Shown piece after piece: positions 1 through 8,783 of a stretch of 64,000 nucleotides of DNA. Within the stretch, counting starts at the first letter, position 1. Each line of letters opens with the position of its first letter. Position numbers and translations under genes: made by a program. Source of the stretch: Streptomyces sp. NBC_00249 (GTDB lineage Bacteria > Actinomycetota > Actinomycetes > Streptomycetales > Streptomycetaceae); contig NZ_JAPEMV010000001.1 in NCBI RefSeq assembly GCF_026342355.1, positions 992,001 to 1,056,000 on the forward strand. The letters run 5' to 3'. The notes beneath the pieces are model-generated. The model was not told the DNA's origin. It was given only the letters and a program-made list of their open reading frames with translations, and made no database searches.

Positions 1-163
1 TCCTTCGTCCATCACCGTCGAAGTCGACGACGGCCTGGTGACCCTCAGTGGCACCGTGCCGCAGCCCGGCCTGATGCCCGTGGTGCTGCGCCTCTGCCAG
101 AGCGTCGACGGGGTCGTCGACGTCGACAACAGGCTCACCTGCGCGGAGGCCGAACAGAGCTGA
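1..163 (+). CDS. CBS-BON domain protein, C-terminal fragment (runs off left edge)
   Basis: The reading frame is open from base 2 to the TGA at 161-163 and gives about 53 residues. It resembles the end of a BON domain: alternating beta-type segments (ITVEVDDGLVTLSGTVP) followed by a helix and a final VVDVDNRL strand. The same BON ending occurs in the complete CBS-BON protein at 20838-21491, so this is probably a second CBS-BON gene cut by the window edge. In dormancy-type islands such proteins are thought to sense adenine nucleotides through the CBS pair. Only the BON part is visible, so the CBS half is inferred. Confidence 0.75.
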   Translation, partial: PSSITVEVDDGLVTLSGTVPQPGLMPVVLRLCQSVDGVVDVDNRLTCAEAEQS

Positions 164-174
164 CCGGGCGAGGA

Positions 175-208
175 GGGCCGGTCGGTCCCAGGTTGGGCCG
201 CTCGGTCC
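175..208. promoter_or_regulatory. Tandem DosR/OsdR-like boxes upstream of the nitroreductase gene
   Basis: Two 14-bp imperfect palindromes, GGGCCGGTCGGTCC (175-188) and GGGCCGCTCGGTCC (195-208), have centres exactly 20 bp apart, two helical turns. They fit GGRCCG-NN-CGGYCC, as do the sites at 11995-12033, 18732-18766 and 20265-20278. The pattern resembles the DosR/DevR consensus (GGGAC-N4-GTCCC), and the downstream gene is of a DosR-regulon family. Regulator identity is inferred; no osdR/devR gene lies in the window. Confidence 0.65.
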
Positions 209-314
209 TTTCCAAGGACCTCGCACGAGGCAGAGCCTGAAAGCAGCCGACTATCGGGCCCCACCGGTCGCCGTCGTGGCGCACGACTGAGGCCACGTAG
301 ACAGGACCAGTCCC

Positions 315-1307
315 ATGACCGCAACACACCTCGACCCCGACACCGTCATCCAGTTCGTCGGCGACGCCGTCACCGCTCCGTCCATGCACAACGCCCAGCC
401 GTGGAAGTTCGTATTCCATGTCGGTAGTGGTGCCCTCGCTCTGTACGGCGATCCGGAACGCGCCATGGCCCGAACCGACCCGAATCACCGTGGCCTCCAC
501 CTGGGTTGCGCCGCGGCATTGTTCAACCTGCGCGTGTCCGCGGCCTGGATCGGTCTGCCGGTTCGCGTGCAGCTCTTGCCCGACGACGCCGAACCATGGC
601 TGCTCGCCACGGTGACCATCGACGAAACGACGGGCGCGGACCGCGAGCTGGCCTCCCTGCACGACGCGATCCGGCGTCGGCACACCAGCCGGTACCCGTT
701 CAGCGAGGAGCCGGTGCCGACGGCACTGCTGGACGGTCTGTGGGCTGCGGCCCACTTGGAAGGCTGCCGGCTGACCGTCCCTGATACGTGGCACATCGAC
801 ACCGTGCTCGGGCTGGTCCGGGACGCCGAACACCGCGAGGAGATCGATCCGCTCGCGCAGGCGGAAACCGCGGCCTGGACCTCCCACCCCCAGAGTGCTA
901 CAGACACACGTCGGGACGGCATTCCCGCCGCCGCATTCGGACCCAAGGGCTCCGGCGGTCCCACCCCCGTACGCGACTTCGGTTGGGCCAACCCGATACC
1001 GGATCGCGGGTGGGCCGTGTTCGAGAAGCGGCCGCAGCTGGCTCTGCTGAGCACCGAGGGGGACACGAAAGCCGACTGGCTGCGCGCCGGCCAGGCGATG
1101 GAGCGCGTCCTTCTGCAGGCCACCGCTGACGGACTTGCCACGTCGATGACGTCCCATCCCCTGGAATGGCCGGAGTTGCGGTGGACGGTGCGAGACCCGG
1201 TCGCGGCCATGGGGCACGTGCAGATGGTCTTCCGCCTCGGCTACGGCCCTGCAGGCCCCGACACGCCCCGTCGCCCGTTGACCGAGGTCCTGGAAGTCCG
1301 GGAGTAG
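315..1307 (+). CDS. Acg-type FMN-binding nitroreductase family protein
   Basis: This 330-aa protein resembles the Acg (Rv2032) branch of the nitroreductase superfamily. Visible features are the N-terminal SMHNAQPWKF segment, typical of the flavin-binding start of nitroreductases, and RRRHTSRYPF near residue 115-125, typical of Acg proteins. Acg is one of the strongest hypoxia/NO-induced genes under DosR; it is thought to bind FMN while lacking classical nitroreductase activity, so catalysis here is uncertain. The ATG at 315 follows a weak ribosome site (CAGGACC). Two DosR-like boxes lie about 110-140 bp upstream. The gene is convergent with the ABC permease remnant ending at 1351. Confidence 0.85.
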   Translation: MTATHLDPDTVIQFVGDAVTAPSMHNAQPWKFVFHVGSGALALYGDPERAMARTDPNHRGLHLGCAAALFNLRVSAAWIGLPVRVQLLPDDAEPWLLATVTIDETTGADRELASLHDAIRRRHTSRYPFSEEPVPTALLDGLWAAAHLEGCRLTVPDTWHIDTVLGLVRDAEHREEIDPLAQAETAAWTSHPQSATDTRRDGIPAAAFGPKGSGGPTPVRDFGWANPIPDRGWAVFEKRPQLALLSTEGDTKADWLRAGQAMERVLLQATADGLATSMTSHPLEWPELRWTVRDPVAAMGHVQMVFRLGYGPAGPDTPRRPLTEVLEVRE

Positions 1308-1350
1308 AAACCGGTGGAAGACGCGTAGTCGCTCGAATGACGAATTCCGT

Positions 1351-1615
1351 TCAGGGCGCGAGGTCTCGGCGTTGGAGCAGCACATGAGCCAGGAGCATGC
1401 CCAGCACTCCCGTTCCGACAAGGATCCCGAGCTGGGGCCAGAGCACGTCGCCTTCGGCCAGGGCGTCGCCCGGGGCGTAGTAATGGAACGGGCTCAGGAA
1501 CCTCAGCGATGCTGCGGGCGACCAGGCCAGTGCGATGAAGTTGACCGCGAACCCCACTGCCCCGATTGCGATGGTCACGCCGACCACCTGGGCCCGCCGT
1601 CGCCCTGCCGCCACC
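1351..1615 (-). pseudogene. ABC-2 type transporter permease, C-terminal remnant
   Basis: Read on the minus strand, about 88 residues have two hydrophobic segments (VVGVTIAIGAVGFAVNFIAL and LGILVGTGVLGMLLAHVLL) separated by FLSPFHYYAPGDAL and ending QRRDLAP with a TGA at 1351. This is the last part of an ABC-2 permease of the kind encoded beside antibiotic/multidrug ABC ATPases. The upstream part is missing: at about 1615 the sequence switches to a transposase remnant on the opposite strand. The N-terminal stub of a matching ATPase lies at 4997-5138, same strand and correct order. No function is expected. Confidence 0.8.
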
Positions 1616-1984
1616 GTGACGGGTGACAACCGCAACGACGTCACCCAACGCCTGCCCCTGATCCACGCCGTACCGCCCATCCGCGGCAAGCGCGGACGAC
1701 TCCGTCAGCGCCCCGCCGTCCTCTACGCCGACCGCGGTTACGACCACAACGTCTACCGCCGCCAGGTCCGTGAGCTGGGCATCCGCCCGCTCATCGCCCG
1801 GCGCGGCACCGGGCATGGAAGCGGCCTGGGCAAGAACCGCTGGGTCGTCGAAGCGACCTTCGCGCTTCTGCGCTGGTTGCGTCGGCCGCGTATCCGCTGG
1901 GAAATCCGCGTCGGCATCCACCAGGCCTTCCTCACCCTCGGCTGCGCGATCATCTGCTGGCGGCGCCTCAGAAAACAGTGCTGA
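1616..1984 (+). pseudogene. IS5-family transposase remnant (C-terminal half)
   Basis: About 122 residues from VTGDNRNDVTQ to ICWRRLRKQC match the C-terminal half of the IS5-type (IS1470/IS112-like) transposases common in Streptomyces. LYADRGYDHNVYR carries the second catalytic Asp of the DDE triad, and the later WVVEATFALLRWLRR segment carries the Glu. The N-terminal half, including the first Asp, is absent, so the copy cannot transpose itself. It begins exactly where the ABC permease remnant ends, marking the left junction of a foreign 3.4-kb segment. No terminal inverted repeats were identified. Confidence 0.85.
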
Positions 1985-1993
1985 TCTGAGCCC

Positions 1994-2971
1994 TCAGCCC
2001 GAACCGGCGACCAGTGCCTCGCCGAGCGGGGTGCGCCGGTAGAGCACCGACCGTCCGGACCGGGCGCGGACGAGCAGTCCCGCGCTTCGCAGGATGGCGA
2101 GGTGGTCTCCTACCGCGCCGGGTGCCATGGCGAGGCTTCGGGCGAGGTGGCTGGTACTGGCCGGGGCGTCCAGCGCCAACAGCAGCCGGGCTCGGGCCCG
2201 GCCGACCAGAGCGGTCAGCGCGTCCGGTTGGGGGACGGTCTCCTGTTCGCCCCACAGGGCGGCGGTGCCGCGGGCACGGTAGACCAAGGTCCTGGGCCAG
2301 GGGTCTTCCATGTGGGCGGCGATATGCCCGACGATGGCCGAAGGGATCAGCAGGAGCCCGTCGCCGGCGAGGCGGACTGTTCCGCCTCGGAAGAAGCCGA
2401 TCTCGATACCGCCGGCGCGCCAGGCGACGCCCGGGTGCAGGCTCTCGATGGTCGCGGCCCATCCGTGTTCGCCGATCACACCCACCCGGTGCACGACATC
2501 GCGCTCGCAGATCGCGCGCAGTTGCGGCCAGTCCGCGGCGAGCAGCTCGTGCCACGCCTGGTCCATCGCCTCAGCGATCCTGGAGACGGCGTCCGCCGAG
2601 TCCAGCACTGCGCGTACACGGGGATCACGGGCGGACGGGCCGGTCGCGGCGGCGGCGAATTCGTGGCGGGCCGCTTCCAGCGGTGTGGCCCGGATCACGG
2701 CCAGGTCGTCAGCCCAGGTCTGGTTGAGGCCGCGCGGGGGTGGGGCGACGAAGTTCGGTCCGCCTTGCGGTGCCTGCAGCGCGAGGGCGGCGTCCAGTTC
2801 GGTCTCGCGGCGAAGCCGTTCAAAGGCCGGCATGAGCCGGGCGGCCCAGGCTCGCGGCAGCGGCTGGCCTTGGCCGGCGAGCGAGCGCAGCAGCAAACAG
2901 AGGTCCAGTGCGGGCGACAGCGCGAAGCGGCTGCGCAGCAGGTCCTCGACGGAGACTTCGAAGCGCAGCAC
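1994..2971 (-). CDS. ArsR-like winged-helix transcriptional regulator (DUF5937-type N-terminus)
   Basis: A 325-aa protein with a GTG start at 2971. The C-terminal ~75 residues form an ArsR-type winged helix (HLARSLAMAPGAVGDHLAIL recognition helix, then a LLVRARSGRSVLYRRT wing). The first ~230 residues match the long N-terminal region usually paired with this HTH in actinomycetes (DUF5937), probably an effector-sensing domain. It is divergent from the MFS exporter at 3061, with an 8+8 bp palindrome in between. The likely role is local control of that exporter, itself included. The ligand is unknown. It lies inside the segment that interrupts an ABC operon. Confidence 0.75.
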   Translation of the reverse strand: MLRFEVSVEDLLRSRFALSPALDLCLLLRSLAGQGQPLPRAWAARLMPAFERLRRETELDAALALQAPQGGPNFVAPPPRGLNQTWADDLAVIRATPLEAARHEFAAAATGPSARDPRVRAVLDSADAVSRIAEAMDQAWHELLAADWPQLRAICERDVVHRVGVIGEHGWAATIESLHPGVAWRAGGIEIGFFRGGTVRLAGDGLLLIPSAIVGHIAAHMEDPWPRTLVYRARGTAALWGEQETVPQPDALTALVGRARARLLLALDAPASTSHLARSLAMAPGAVGDHLAILRSAGLLVRARSGRSVLYRRTPLGEALVAGSG

Positions 2972-3001
2972 CCTGCAAGGCTACCGCGGGACGTCTGTTC
3001 C

Positions 3002-3021
3002 GATTCGTCCAGCGACGAATC
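3002..3021. promoter_or_regulatory. Palindromic operator between divergent ArsR-like and MFS genes
   Basis: A perfect inverted repeat, GATTCGTC-cagc-GACGAATC (8-bp arms, 4-bp centre), sits in the 89-bp space between the regulator start (2971) and the MFS start (3061). Position and symmetry suggest the binding site of the ArsR-like regulator, able to control both genes. Confidence 0.55.
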
Positions 3022-3060
3022 ATTGGTGAGTGGCGTGGGCGCACGGCGAGGCTGGGCGTC

Positions 3061-4422
3061 ATGATCCCAACCGCTGAATCCGCGCAGGGCAACCGCCGTG
3101 CCACTTACCGGGAGGTGCTGGCCGAGCCGCGATTCCGGCTGCTCTTCTCGACCCGCACCGTCGCGATCACCGCGGACTCACTGCGGATCACCACGTTCTC
3201 GGTTCTGGTCTTCGCGGCCACCGGCTCCGCGCTGTTGAGCGCACTGGCCTTCGGCATCGGCTTTCTCCCGCAGTTGTTCGGCTCGCTGCTGCTGGGCTCA
3301 CTGGCCGACCGACTGCCGCCCCGCGCGCTCATCGCCGGCGGCTACGCCTTGGAGTGCGCCGCCGCCCTGCTGCTCGCCCTGGTGCGGATGCCGATCGCGG
3401 CAAGCCTCGGTGTCGTGGCGCTGGTCGCCCTCGCCACACCGGTGTTCAGTGGCGCGTCGAGTCGGCTGGTCGCGCAGTGGCTGGAGGGCGACGCCTATGT
3501 ACTGGGCCGTTCACTGAACAACATCGCTGCTTCCGGCGCGCAGTTGTTCGGTCTGGCGCTGGGAGGTGCGGTCGTCGCGGTACTCGGCCCGCACCGGGCG
3601 CTCGCGGTGAGCGCCGCCCTCTACCTCGGCTGCGCGCTCGCTATCCGCATCCGGCTACCCCGGCTGGAGCCGGGAGGCTTCGGCGGCACACCCGCCAGCG
3701 CTCGGGGCGAGGGCGGGGCCGTCCGGGCAAGCCTGCACGGGGCCGCCGGCCTGCTGCTGCGCGGACACACGGTGCGACGACTGATGCTGGCCCAGTGGCT
3801 ACCGCCCGCGTTCGTGGCGGGCGCGGAAGGCCTGATCGTCGCCTACGCGGGAGGACGCCACTTCGCGCCCGGCTGGTACGCGGTGCTGATGGGCTGTCTG
3901 CCGGTCGGCATGCTTGTCGGTGACCTGCTGGTGGGGCGACTGCTACGGCCGCCCACCCGGGAGCGACTGGTAGTCCCGTTGATCGCGCTGATGGGACTGC
4001 CGCTGGTCGGCTTCGCCGCCGAGCCCGGAGTGGGCGTCTCGTCCTGTCTGCTGCTGCTCTGCGGCTTCGGATTCGCCTACGGTCTCGGCCTGCAACGGCC
4101 GTTCCTGGACGCACTGCCGCAGGACGGCCAGGGCCAGGCCTTCGGTCTGCTCGGCTCCGGCGGCATGACGCTGCAGGGCGTCGGGCCGGTCTGCTTCGGC
4201 TCGGTGGCCGCAGGCATCGGAACAGGCGGCGCAATCGCCCTGGCAGGCGGCGCAGCGGTGCTCACCGCCGGCTGGATTCTCACCTGGCACCCGCCCACCT
4301 CATTCCCGGTATCTCATGGTGCAAGGAGTCCTAAGCCTCGGCTCTGCCAGCCGTTGCGGACCATGTACGGGATCTTGAGATCACGAACAACCCATGGAAG
4401 GCTCATGCCGCATGATCGATGA
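3061..4422 (+). CDS. Major facilitator superfamily (MFS) transporter
   Basis: About 453 aa from ATG 3061, rich in membrane segments from residue ~20 to ~410, with the MFS signature loop after TM2 (SLADRLPPRALI). It probably exports a small molecule by proton antiport, like the drug-efflux MFS proteins beside ArsR-like regulators. Longer in-frame starts upstream would run through the divergent promoter, so 3061 is preferred. The last ~45 residues (after WILTWHP) are hydrophilic and unlike an MFS end. They run past the next gene's ribosome-binding site, so the original stop may have been lost by a frameshift or rearrangement. Substrate unknown. Confidence 0.8.
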   Translation: MIPTAESAQGNRRATYREVLAEPRFRLLFSTRTVAITADSLRITTFSVLVFAATGSALLSALAFGIGFLPQLFGSLLLGSLADRLPPRALIAGGYALECAAALLLALVRMPIAASLGVVALVALATPVFSGASSRLVAQWLEGDAYVLGRSLNNIAASGAQLFGLALGGAVVAVLGPHRALAVSAALYLGCALAIRIRLPRLEPGGFGGTPASARGEGGAVRASLHGAAGLLLRGHTVRRLMLAQWLPPAFVAGAEGLIVAYAGGRHFAPGWYAVLMGCLPVGMLVGDLLVGRLLRPPTRERLVVPLIALMGLPLVGFAAEPGVGVSSCLLLLCGFGFAYGLGLQRPFLDALPQDGQGQAFGLLGSGGMTLQGVGPVCFGSVAAGIGTGGAIALAGGAAVLTAGWILTWHPPTSFPVSHGARSPKPRLCQPLRTMYGILRSRTTHGRLMPHDR

Positions 4423-4996
4423 ATTCGCGAAAGACAACCTGCACGGGAGACTGCGGCGGGACCGCGAGGCGCTGCTCTGGAAACTCGACGGCTTGTCCGA
4501 ATATGACGCCCGCCGGCCTTTGACGGCGACCGGGACCAACCTCCTCGGCCTGGTCAAACACGTGGCCACCGTCGAGGCCAGGTACTTCGGCGAGGTCTTC
4601 GACCGCCCTTCCCCGGAACCGCTGCCCCGGTGGCAGGACTCCGACGGCAGCGATCAGTGGGCGGCCGAGGACGAGACCCGTGATCAGATCATCGGGTTCT
4701 ACCGGCGCACGTGGGAACACTCGGACGCGACGATCAACGAGCTTGCCCTCGACGCCCCCGGCCACGTGCCGTGGTGGCCGGAGCCTTATACCAACACGAA
4801 CCTGTTCGCCGTCATGGTCCATGTCCTCGGCGAGTCCATCCGGCATGCCGGGCACGCCGATATCCTGCGCGAGGGCCTCGACGGCCGGACCGGGTTGCGC
4901 CCCGAACACGAGCAGCAGATCGACGAGGAAGCCCGTGCCGCCTACTGCGCGAAGATCGAGCAGGCCGCCAGGTCGGCCGCACCAATCAAGGCTTAG
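4412..4996 (+). CDS. DinB-like / DUF664 family protein
   Basis: 194 aa with the features of the DinB/YfiT-type four-helix bundle: [18 protein letters not shown] near residue 50 and [19 protein letters not shown] near residue 135, whose conserved His residues probably bind a metal. Some members act as thiol-dependent (mycothiol or bacillithiol) transferases; the exact reaction here is unknown. ATG 4412 is chosen because GGAAGG lies 10 bases upstream; an ATG at 4394 lacks such a site. The stop TAG (4994-4996) touches the junction with the ABC ATPase remnant, so this is the last gene of the inserted segment. Confidence 0.8.
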   Translation: MIDEFAKDNLHGRLRRDREALLWKLDGLSEYDARRPLTATGTNLLGLVKHVATVEARYFGEVFDRPSPEPLPRWQDSDGSDQWAAEDETRDQIIGFYRRTWEHSDATINELALDAPGHVPWWPEPYTNTNLFAVMVHVLGESIRHAGHADILREGLDGRTGLRPEHEQQIDEEARAAYCAKIEQAARSAAPIKA

Positions 4997-5138
4997 TGGT
5001 CGTCTTCCCCGCGCCGTTCGGCCCCAGGAAGCCGAACACCTCACCTGGTCTCACCGTGATGCTCAGGCCGTCGACTCCCACCACCGGCCCGTACCTCTTG
5101 GTCAGCCCGGTCAGCTCGATCGCCGGCCCGTCACCCAT
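4997..5138 (-). pseudogene. ABC transporter ATP-binding protein, N-terminal stub
   Basis: On the minus strand an ATG at 5138 opens a frame with the start of an ABC ATPase: [11 protein letters not shown], then the intact Walker [11 protein letters not shown]. Homology stops directly after Walker A at about 4997, where the DinB-like gene ends. The remaining ~250 residues are gone. Together with the permease C-terminus at 1351-1615 this is the other end of one disrupted ATPase-permease operon. Not functional. Confidence 0.85.
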
Positions 5139-5175
5139 GGGTCCAGTCTGAGCCTGCTGCTGGAGGCCCGCCCGT

Positions 5176-5460
5176 TCACCCAAGGTCGTAGGCCGTGAGG
5201 GGAGCGCGCTGCGGTGCGACCCCCGCTGCGGCCATGTCGCCATAAGCGATGCGCTTGAGCTGTTCCGCCAGGTTCTCCAGTGCCCGGGCGGCTGCGAGTT
5301 CGTCGCCGATCTCGGGCACGTCCCTGTCCGTGGGGTTGCAGCGCGCGGTGCCGTGGCCAGTGAGACGGGTGGTGCCGGTGTCGAGTTCGACGCGGACCTT
5401 GGTCGTGTGGTCTTCCTCGAAGAGGTAGACGCGGGTCTTCCATTCGCTCGTGTGCGACAT
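5176..5460 (-). CDS. DUF1876 (Rv1738/Rv2632c-like) protein
   Basis: 94 aa matching the DUF1876 family: an alpha-beta start ([20 protein letters not shown]), the [20 protein letters not shown] segment and a helical LAEQLKRIA end. The mycobacterial homologue Rv1738 is strongly induced by DosR and structurally resembles ribosome hibernation factors, suggesting a role in slowing translation under energy limitation; this is inference here. The gene starts 18 bp after the P-type ATPase stop, so both are probably co-transcribed. Confidence 0.85.
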   Translation of the reverse strand: MSHTSEWKTRVYLFEEDHTTKVRVELDTGTTRLTGHGTARCNPTDRDVPEIGDELAAARALENLAEQLKRIAYGDMAAAGVAPQRAPLTAYDLG

Positions 5461-5478
5461 GGTTTGCCTCCTGTCGGT

Positions 5479-8151
5479 TCAGGGGTGGTGGCGGCGTCGG
5501 GCCCAGCGCCGGACCTCGTCGGTTCCCCAGACGAGCGGTGGGAAGACCGAGATGAGGAGGATGACGTCCAGCGGGAGGGCGGCGGTACCGAAGAGATTCT
5601 GGAGCGGCGGCGCGTAGACGAGCGCTGCGGTGAAGACGAGTTCGAAGGCGATGCCGGCCAGCAGCAGCGGGTTGCTGAAGAAGCCGATGTCGCGCAGGGC
5701 GGCATGGTCGGTGCGGGCGGCGATGGCTGTGCCGACCTGGCAGGTGACGATGCCGGCGAACGTGGCGGTGGTCGCGGTGAGGTAGGCGTGGTGGAGCGGG
5801 GTTCCGGGTCCGGTGGGGTCGCCGGGGTGCCAGCCCGCGCGCCACAGGACGTAGAAGAAGGCGGTCATGACGAGGGCTGCGGAAATGGTGCCGAGCCAGC
5901 CCCAACTGCGTACGAGCATGTCTTTGTTGATCACGCTCTGGGAACTGGGGCGGGGCGGGCGGGACATGATTCCCGGCTCGGCGCGCTCACGGCCGAGGGC
6001 GAGGGCCGGAAGGGTCTCGGTTCCGAGGTCGATGGCGAGGATCTGCAGGACGGTCAGCGGCAGCGGTACGGCCCCGGCGGAGAGGGCGAACACGAGGAAG
6101 GGCACGACCTCAGGGGTGAGGTGGGCGAAGATGTAGACGATGAACTTGCGGACGTTGTCGTAGACGCGGCGGCCGGACTCGATGGCCGTGACGATGGTGG
6201 CGAAGTTGTCGTCGGTCAGGACCATCGTCGACGCCTCGCGGGCGACATCGGTGCCGGAGAGTCCCATGGCGACGCCGATGTGGGCACGGTGCAGGGCCGG
6301 AGCGTCGTTCACGCCGTCGCCGGTCATGGCCACGATCTGACCGTGCGCCCGGAGGGCATCGGCCACTTTCAGTTTGGTCTCGGGCGAGGAGCGGGCGAAG
6401 ACGATCTCCGTGCCGTCCAGACGGAGAAGGTGGTCGAGTTCGTGGTCGTCGATCGCCTCGGACTGGGCGACCACGTGCAGGTTCGTCCTACCGATACCGA
6501 CGGCGCGGGCCACGGCGGCGGCGGTGGCACCGTTGTCGCCGGTGACGATGTGGACGGTGAGACCCGCCTCGTGGCAGCGCCCGACCGCGTCGGCGACCTC
6601 GGGGCGCGGCGGGTCGTACAGTCCGACCAGTCCGAGCAGGTGCAGGTCCCTTTCGACGTCCTGGCGCTGCAGCGGTGCCGTTGTGCCGGGCGGCAGTTCG
6701 CGCACCGCGACGGCCAGCACGCGCATGCCGTCCGCAGCCAGGGTGTCGGCGGCGGTCTGAGCTTGCGCAGTCGGCTCTCCTTCGGCCAGTAGTGCCAGGA
6801 CGCTCTCCGGGGCGCCCTTGACGATCACGCCGAGGCTGTCGTGGTCGTCAGTGCGGAGCACGACCGACATGCGGCGCAGGCGCGGGTCGAAGCGGAAGCA
6901 GGCGCGGCGGTGGGTGTCCCGGTCGGCCGGGTCGACAGGCGCAGCGTGCTGTGTGGCTCCCTCCACCAGCGCGATCTCGGTCGGGTCACCGTGCAGCCCG
7001 CCGTCGCTCTCGCGGGTGACGGTCGTGCACTGGGCGGCGGCGCGGACCAGTTCGGCGGTCTCCGAACCGCTCGGCGTCTCGTGCGGTGGTGTCCAGGTGG
7101 AGTGCAGGCGCATCTGGTTGCGGGTGAGCGTGCCGGTCTTGTCGGTACAGATGACATTGGTGGAGCCGAGGGTCTCCACGGCGCTCAGCCGCTTGATCAC
7201 CGCGCCTTGGCGGGCGAGAACCCGTACGCCGACGGCGAGCGCCAGAGTGATGGTGGGCAGCAGCCCTTCCGGCACGTTGGCCACGAGCAGACCGATCGCG
7301 AACATCAGCGCGTCGGTGAGTGGCAGCCCCACCGCGACGCCCAGCACGAGAAAGACGGCCCCCATGGCGACCGCGACCGCGGCGATCAGCCAGGCGACCT
7401 TCTTGACCTGCGTCTCCAATGGGCTCGGTTCGCGGCGGGTGCGCTGGCTGAGGGCGGCGATCCGGCCGAGTTCGGTGTGGTCTCCGGTGGCGAAGACGAT
7501 CGCCTGCGCTTGCCCCTCGGTGGCGGTGGTGCCGCTGAAGACGAGGTTGGGCTCCTGCAGCAGCGAGAGGCCTTCCAGAGCCGGGCCGGCAACACGCTCG
7601 ACGGGGGTGGACTCGCCCGTGAGCATGGAGAGGTCCGCCTCGATTCCCCCCTCGGTCAGGCGGGCGTCGGCGGGTACCCGGTCGCCCTCGTCGAGGGCGA
7701 TGAGGTCGCCCGGCACCAGGTCCCGGGCCGGGACGTGCTGTGGCTGTCCGTCGCGGATCACCTGGGCCCGGGCGGGAAGGTAGGCGGCCAGGGTCTCGAC
7801 GGCCCTCTCGGCCTGCCGCTCCTGCACGAGGGCGAATCCGGCGTTGACGAGGACGACCGCGACGATCGCCCAGCCGAGCACCTCGATTGCGGCGATGAAG
7901 GCGAGGGCTGCCGCAGCCCACAGCAGCAGAGCCAGTGGGTGGACCAGTTGCCGCAGGAGTTCCCTCAGGACGCTCGTCCGGGTGGTGCGGCGGACCTCGT
8001 TCGGGCCGTGGACGGCCAGCCGGCGTGCCGCCTCCCGGCTCGACAGGCCCAGGGGGCCGGTGTGCAGCTCACGGCGGAGCAGGGGAAGGGGTTCGAGTGG
8101 ATCCGGCGCGGTGTCCGGGGTGAGGTCCGGGCCGGCGGCGGTCTCAGTCAT
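5479..8151 (-). CDS. P-type cation-transporting ATPase (CtpF-like, P2 type)
   Basis: 890 aa with the complete P-type ATPase signature: actuator motif TGES (~residue 178), phosphorylation motif DKTGTLT (~334), hinge motif TGDGVNDAP (~610), four membrane segments before DKTGT and about six at the C-terminus. The M4 motif [10 protein letters not shown] places it in the P2 group (Ca2+, or Na+/K+-like ATPases). Mycobacterial CtpF is a DosR-regulated member, and this gene lies among other DosR-type families. ATG 8151 overlaps the end of the upstream membrane-protein gene by 8 bp, indicating translational coupling. The exact ion cannot be read from the sequence. Confidence 0.9.
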   Translation of the reverse strand: MTETAAGPDLTPDTAPDPLEPLPLLRRELHTGPLGLSSREAARRLAVHGPNEVRRTTRTSVLRELLRQLVHPLALLLWAAAALAFIAAIEVLGWAIVAVVLVNAGFALVQERQAERAVETLAAYLPARAQVIRDGQPQHVPARDLVPGDLIALDEGDRVPADARLTEGGIEADLSMLTGESTPVERVAGPALEGLSLLQEPNLVFSGTTATEGQAQAIVFATGDHTELGRIAALSQRTRREPSPLETQVKKVAWLIAAVAVAMGAVFLVLGVAVGLPLTDALMFAIGLLVANVPEGLLPTITLALAVGVRVLARQGAVIKRLSAVETLGSTNVICTDKTGTLTRNQMRLHSTWTPPHETPSGSETAELVRAAAQCTTVTRESDGGLHGDPTEIALVEGATQHAAPVDPADRDTHRRACFRFDPRLRRMSVVLRTDDHDSLGVIVKGAPESVLALLAEGEPTAQAQTAADTLAADGMRVLAVAVRELPPGTTAPLQRQDVERDLHLLGLVGLYDPPRPEVADAVGRCHEAGLTVHIVTGDNGATAAAVARAVGIGRTNLHVVAQSEAIDDHELDHLLRLDGTEIVFARSSPETKLKVADALRAHGQIVAMTGDGVNDAPALHRAHIGVAMGLSGTDVAREASTMVLTDDNFATIVTAIESGRRVYDNVRKFIVYIFAHLTPEVVPFLVFALSAGAVPLPLTVLQILAIDLGTETLPALALGRERAEPGIMSRPPRPSSQSVINKDMLVRSWGWLGTISAALVMTAFFYVLWRAGWHPGDPTGPGTPLHHAYLTATTATFAGIVTCQVGTAIAARTDHAALRDIGFFSNPLLLAGIAFELVFTAALVYAPPLQNLFGTAALPLDVILLISVFPPLVWGTDEVRRWARRRHHP

Positions 8152-8740
8152 CGCCGGCTCCCTGGCCGGGGCGCAGGCGGCCGGACCAGCGGGGCTCGAT
8201 GCCCTCCCACTCGGATTCCCACGCCCGTGCGCTGCGCGCGTCCACGATGCGGAGGCGCACGGCGACAAGGGCGCCGCCGACGAGCAGGATCCCGACCAGG
8301 GCTCCGGTGCCGATGCCCACGGCGTTCAGAGCGATGTCGGCCTGGCCGGACGGCGCGGCGGCCACACTGCCAGTTTCATCGACCCGCACCCGGACCGTGT
8401 CGCCGTTCCGGGTTCCTGCCGGAACGGGGATGGTTTCCGTGTGCGGGCGGTGGGACGGGTAGTGCCAGGTGGCGATTGCCACCGTGACCGGCGGACTGCT
8501 CGGCCGGGCACCGGCCCGGTAGCTGGTCTCGCCGATCGTCGTGGCCGTCACGGTGTGTCGATGGCGCGCGACGTTCTCGGCGGTGCGATGACCGTCCGTC
8601 CAAGCGGCCCGCCCAATGGCGAAGCCAGCGATGACTGCCAGCAGGCAGGTCAGCGCGAAGGCGGCACGCAGACGGGTCCGGGCGCGGTCGGCATCACGCC
8701 TGAGCGGGTTGGCCCCCGTCCCTGTCGTCCGGTGGTGCAT
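8144..8740 (-). CDS. Rv1733c-like membrane protein
   Basis: 198 aa with two membrane segments, [19 protein letters not shown] near residue 30 and [20 protein letters not shown] near residue 150, enclosing an extracytoplasmic domain with [11 protein letters not shown] and [12 protein letters not shown]. This two-helix layout is that of the Rv1733c family, which in Mycobacterium belongs to the DosR regulon and has no known biochemical role. The ATG at 8740 has CGGAGG six bases upstream. It overlaps the ATPase gene by 8 bp and follows the flavodoxin gene, so it belongs to the same leftward operon. Confidence 0.75.
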   Translation of the reverse strand: MHHRTTGTGANPLRRDADRARTRLRAAFALTCLLAVIAGFAIGRAAWTDGHRTAENVARHRHTVTATTIGETSYRAGARPSSPPVTVAIATWHYPSHRPHTETIPVPAGTRNGDTVRVRVDETGSVAAAPSGQADIALNAVGIGTGALVGILLVGGALVAVRLRIVDARSARAWESEWEGIEPRWSGRLRPGQGAGDD

Positions 8741-8783
8741 GGCACGCCTCCGTGCTGCTGCGTGCCGAGCCGGGGCCGTCCCT

